DNA of 64,000 bases from Epsilonproteobacteria bacterium UBA4036. Lineage in GTDB: Bacteria; Campylobacterota; Campylobacteria; Campylobacterales; Arcobacteraceae. Under the pieces are notes generated by a model. The model made no database searches, had not been told where the DNA came from, and was given only the letters and a program-made list of their open reading frames with translations. The translations under genes and the position numbers were made by a program. The stretch covers positions 61,969 through 125,968 of the forward strand of contig DGAG01000001.1 in the NCBI GenBank assembly GCA_002382325.1. Direction: 5' to 3'. Shown here one piece after another: positions 61,897 to 64,000 of this stretch (the stretch's first letter is position 1; the number at the start of each line of letters is the position of its first letter).

Positions 61897-62928
61897 ATGT
61901 CAAAAATTTTTGTAGATGCGTGTTTTCGAAAGCCAACACCGTATACTCCTGTTTGGATGATGCGACAAGCAGGAAGATATTTACCCGAATATATGAAAGT
62001 AAGAGCCCAAGCAGGCAACTTTTTAAACTTATGCCACAACCCTAAATTGGCGTGTGAAGTAACCATCCAACCCCTTGATATTGTAGGTGTAGATGCGGCA
62101 ATTTTATTTTCAGATATTTTAGTCGTACCCAATGAAATGGGTATGCACTTAGATTTCATCAAAGGTGAAGGTCCCATTTTTAAAGATCCCATTGTTACAG
62201 AAGCAGATGTAGACGCACTTATTGGTGGCGAAGAAGCTGCGAGTAAATTAACCTATGTGTATGAAACCATTAAACTGTTAAAAGAGCAATTACCTCAAGA
62301 TAAAGCACTGATTGGATTTACAGGGGCACCTTGGACACTGGCTACGTACATGATTGAAGGGCAAGGGACAAAGACCTACAATATTTGCAAAAAAATGATG
62401 TACTCAAACCCACAATTACTTCATAAAATCTTAAAAAAAGTGACTGAAGTCGTGAAGTTTTATATGGAAAAACAAATCCAAGCAGGTGCGGATGTGGTTC
62501 AAATTTTTGATTCTTGGGCAGCAGCTATTGAACCGGGTATGTACGATGAGTTTTCATGGAAATATATGGTTGAAATTGCTGAATACTTAAAAGAAAAATA
62601 CCCACATATTCCTGTGATTATGTTCCCTAAAGGAATTCCTGCATTTTTAGATAAAGTGTATGGAAACTTTGATGTTTTTGGTGTGGATTGGGGAACGCCA
62701 TTGAGTTTAGCCAAAGAGAAATTGGGAAGTAAATATGTTCTTCAAGGAAACATGGAACCGTGTCGATTGTACAGTAAAGATGCTACGACTAAATGTGTTG
62801 AGGGTATTCAAAACATCATGCAAGGAGAAGGACATATTTTTAACTTAGGACATGGTATTTTACCTGATGTACCTGTTGAAAATGCGATTCATTTTGTCTC
62901 TGAATGTAAACGAGTTTCTAAAAAGTAA
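61897..62928 (+). CDS. hemE: Uroporphyrinogen decarboxylase
   Basis: 343 residues. PVWMMRQAGRYLPEY is the family signature with the substrate-binding arginines; ILFSDILVVPNEMG contains the catalytic aspartate, and GFTGAPWTLATYMIEGQG is the second signature. It converts uroporphyrinogen III to coproporphyrinogen III in heme synthesis. AAAGGTTATTGT precedes the ATG. Confidence 0.97.
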   Translation: MSKIFVDACFRKPTPYTPVWMMRQAGRYLPEYMKVRAQAGNFLNLCHNPKLACEVTIQPLDIVGVDAAILFSDILVVPNEMGMHLDFIKGEGPIFKDPIVTEADVDALIGGEEAASKLTYVYETIKLLKEQLPQDKALIGFTGAPWTLATYMIEGQGTKTYNICKKMMYSNPQLLHKILKKVTEVVKFYMEKQIQAGADVVQIFDSWAAAIEPGMYDEFSWKYMVEIAEYLKEKYPHIPVIMFPKGIPAFLDKVYGNFDVFGVDWGTPLSLAKEKLGSKYVLQGNMEPCRLYSKDATTKCVEGIQNIMQGEGHIFNLGHGILPDVPVENAIHFVSECKRVSKK

Positions 62929-62933
62929 AAAGT

Positions 62934-62961
62934 GAGTAGTAAGTGGTAAGTTGTGAATAAT
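62934..62961. repeat. Heptanucleotide repeat at the start of a radical SAM gene
   Basis: Heptads GAGTAGT, AAGTGGT, AAGTTGT, GAATAAT, the reverse complements of ACTACTC, ACCACTT, ACAACTT, ATTATTC. It lies between hemE and the next gene, partly over the putative GTG start at 62953, and may have displaced the original ribosome-binding site. Confidence 0.6.
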
Positions 62962-63909
62962 TTGAATAAAGATCATTCTACTATGCCACTTATTACTGAT
63001 TCTTCAAAATTAACTTTCGGACCAATTCCTTCACGGCGTTTTGGTATCTCTTTAGGGGTGGATTTATCGCCCGATTCTAAACAATGCAACTTTGATTGCT
63101 TATACTGTGAATTAAAACCTGCAAAAACAGTTTCAACAATGAGTGAATACCCAGAGGTTTTAGCTGTGATTGAAGCCATTGAAGAGTCATTTGCAAAGCA
63201 TCCAAACATTGATGTCATAACCGTAACAGCCAATGGTGAACCCACACTTTACCCTTTTTTAGATGAGTTAATTGTACGTATTAATTCCATTAAAAAAGAC
63301 GCTAAGACACTAATTTTATCCAATGGAAGCACCATTTACAAAAAAGAGGTCTTTGAGGCGTTATTGAAGTTTGATACGGTGAAACTCTCTTTGGATTGCA
63401 TCAGTGAGAAATGTTTCAAAAAACTTGACCGAATCAATGCCAGTGTGGATTGCCAAAAAATCGTAGAAGCCATGGCACAATTTAGGCTACAAAGTCAAAA
63501 TACAATGGTGCTTGAAGTGCTCTTTGTCAAAGATATAAATGACGCACAAGAAGAGATTGAACTGTTGTATCAAGCATTAACTCATATTAATCCTCACAGA
63601 GTGGATATAGGCACGATAGACAGACCTCCTGCGTATAAAGTACAACCAGTAAGCTATGAAGCCTTAGAAGCTATCGCAATGCAGTTTAAAGAGTTAAATG
63701 TCAATATCGCTTATAAAAATCGTCCCAAACAGACCCACAAGTTTAGTGAAGAAGAAATCATCACCATGCTTAAGCGAAGACCACTGACTTTAGAAGATAT
63801 TGAAAACATGTTTGATGAAGAAAGTCGAAATTTGCTTAATTCTTTGGTTAAAATCAATAAAATTTCACTCATAAATTGCAGTGGCGTTGATTTTTATAAA
63901 ATTTTGTGA
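62953..63909 (+). CDS. Radical SAM protein (Fe-S oxidoreductase-type)
   Basis: 318 residues if started at GTG 62953, or 308 at ATG 62983 (MPLITDSSKLTFGPIPSRRFG); neither has a clear ribosome-binding site, and the repeat at 62934-62961 covers the first. The ATG may well be the real start. The cluster motif is CNFDCLYC (near 47-54), with TVTANGEPTLYP and LKLSLDCISEKCFKKLDRI-like blocks as in the family. The C-terminal helical domain ends near LINCSGVDFYKIL. Function unknown in detail; homologues are frequent in Campylobacterota. Confidence 0.8.
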   Translation: MNNLNKDHSTMPLITDSSKLTFGPIPSRRFGISLGVDLSPDSKQCNFDCLYCELKPAKTVSTMSEYPEVLAVIEAIEESFAKHPNIDVITVTANGEPTLYPFLDELIVRINSIKKDAKTLILSNGSTIYKKEVFEALLKFDTVKLSLDCISEKCFKKLDRINASVDCQKIVEAMAQFRLQSQNTMVLEVLFVKDINDAQEEIELLYQALTHINPHRVDIGTIDRPPAYKVQPVSYEALEAIAMQFKELNVNIAYKNRPKQTHKFSEEEIITMLKRRPLTLEDIENMFDEESRNLLNSLVKINKISLINCSGVDFYKIL

Positions 63910-63926
63910 AATCGCCCAAAATCGCC

Positions 63927-63955
63927 TTGACAAAATGAGAAATATTTACTATAAT
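63927..63955 (+). promoter_or_regulatory. Consensus promoter for the tRNA gene at the window end
   Basis: TTGACA (63927-63932), 17-nt spacer and TATAAT (63950-63955), both perfect hexamers; the tRNA starts 26 nt after the -10 box. Confidence 0.8.
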
Positions 63956-63981
63956 TCCAACCTCTTAACAAAGATGTAGAT

Positions 63982-64000
63982 TCCGGCATAGCTCAGCGGT
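63982..64000 (+). tRNA. 5' end of a tRNA gene, cut by the window edge
   Basis: Acceptor strand TCCGGCA (63982-63988), TA, then the D-arm start GCTCAGCGGT. The anticodon is outside the window; the sequence resembles Campylobacterota tRNA-Asn, but that is a guess. Confidence 0.8.

Noticed and set aside
1..64000. CRISPR array or cas genes
   Set aside because: No regularly spaced repeats of 24-40 nt and no Cas-like protein among the frames. The heptad repeats are contiguous, not spaced.
1..64000. Restriction-modification, toxin-antitoxin or phage-defence system
   Set aside because: None of the frames shows methyltransferase, nuclease or defence motifs. The serine recombinase and integrase are explained by the mobile elements.

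Overview
The window is a low-GC chromosomal segment of a Campylobacterota bacterium, most likely Arcobacteraceae. Supporting signs are the bipartite CetA/CetB energy-taxis pair, a sensor kinase of the ArsS type, the waaC/htrB/waaF lipooligosaccharide locus with YrbL-type proteins, an AT-rich base composition and the style of gyrA, asd, hemE and gltBD. NhaA, a TRAP dicarboxylate transporter and a complete SUF operon fit a marine or brackish, respiring lifestyle. The family-level placement is inference; I ran no searches.

Left arm (1-8.2 kb) is accessory DNA. It holds a Tat-exported molybdopterin oxidoreductase with its Fe-S subunit, then a roughly 3.2 kb metal-resistance-like module bounded by related inverted repeats (3441-3510 and 6599-6652). 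The module carries a serine recombinase, a truncated response regulator, an ArsR repressor, a cation exporter with an HMA-like N-terminus, and a divergent stand-alone DsbD alpha domain. Two ATTAG-N6-CTAAT operators sit in the divergent promoter. A 48-codon IS256-type transposase remnant and a tyrosine integrase follow. The integrase faces away from a 3' fragment of a CAU-anticodon tRNA, which I read as an attachment-site scar marking the end of an island.

From 8.3 to 36 kb the content is mostly core. Two identical tRNA-Gly(TCC) genes flank iclR and a DJ-1/PfpI gene. Then come nhaA with its own two-component system, sufBCDSE plus a DUF59 factor, cetA/cetB, a beta-CASP ribonuclease-like protein, a radical SAM/SPASM protein without a standard start codon, a dct-type two-component system next to a dctPQM TRAP transporter, gltBD, a ferredoxin and ppx/gppA.

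From 37.5 to 54.7 kb a long run of overlapping genes forms the lipooligosaccharide core locus: waaC, htrB, dgkA, an LTA-synthase/EptA-like transferase, an O-antigen ligase, several glycosyltransferases, waaF, and an unusual number of kinase-like proteins (three YrbL paralogues, two LPS-kinase-like proteins and one P-loop kinase). The right end (54.8-64 kb) is housekeeping: rpmB, a potassium channel, argJ, a YdcH-like protein, gyrA, asd, yqhA, hemE, a radical SAM protein and the beginning of a tRNA.

The observation I rate highest is a pair of promoters, one before nhaA and one before a 25-residue predicted membrane peptide just after the nhaA-linked kinase gene. They share the same elements at exactly the same spacing over 57 bp, which suggests one regulon of antiporter, two-component system and micro-protein.
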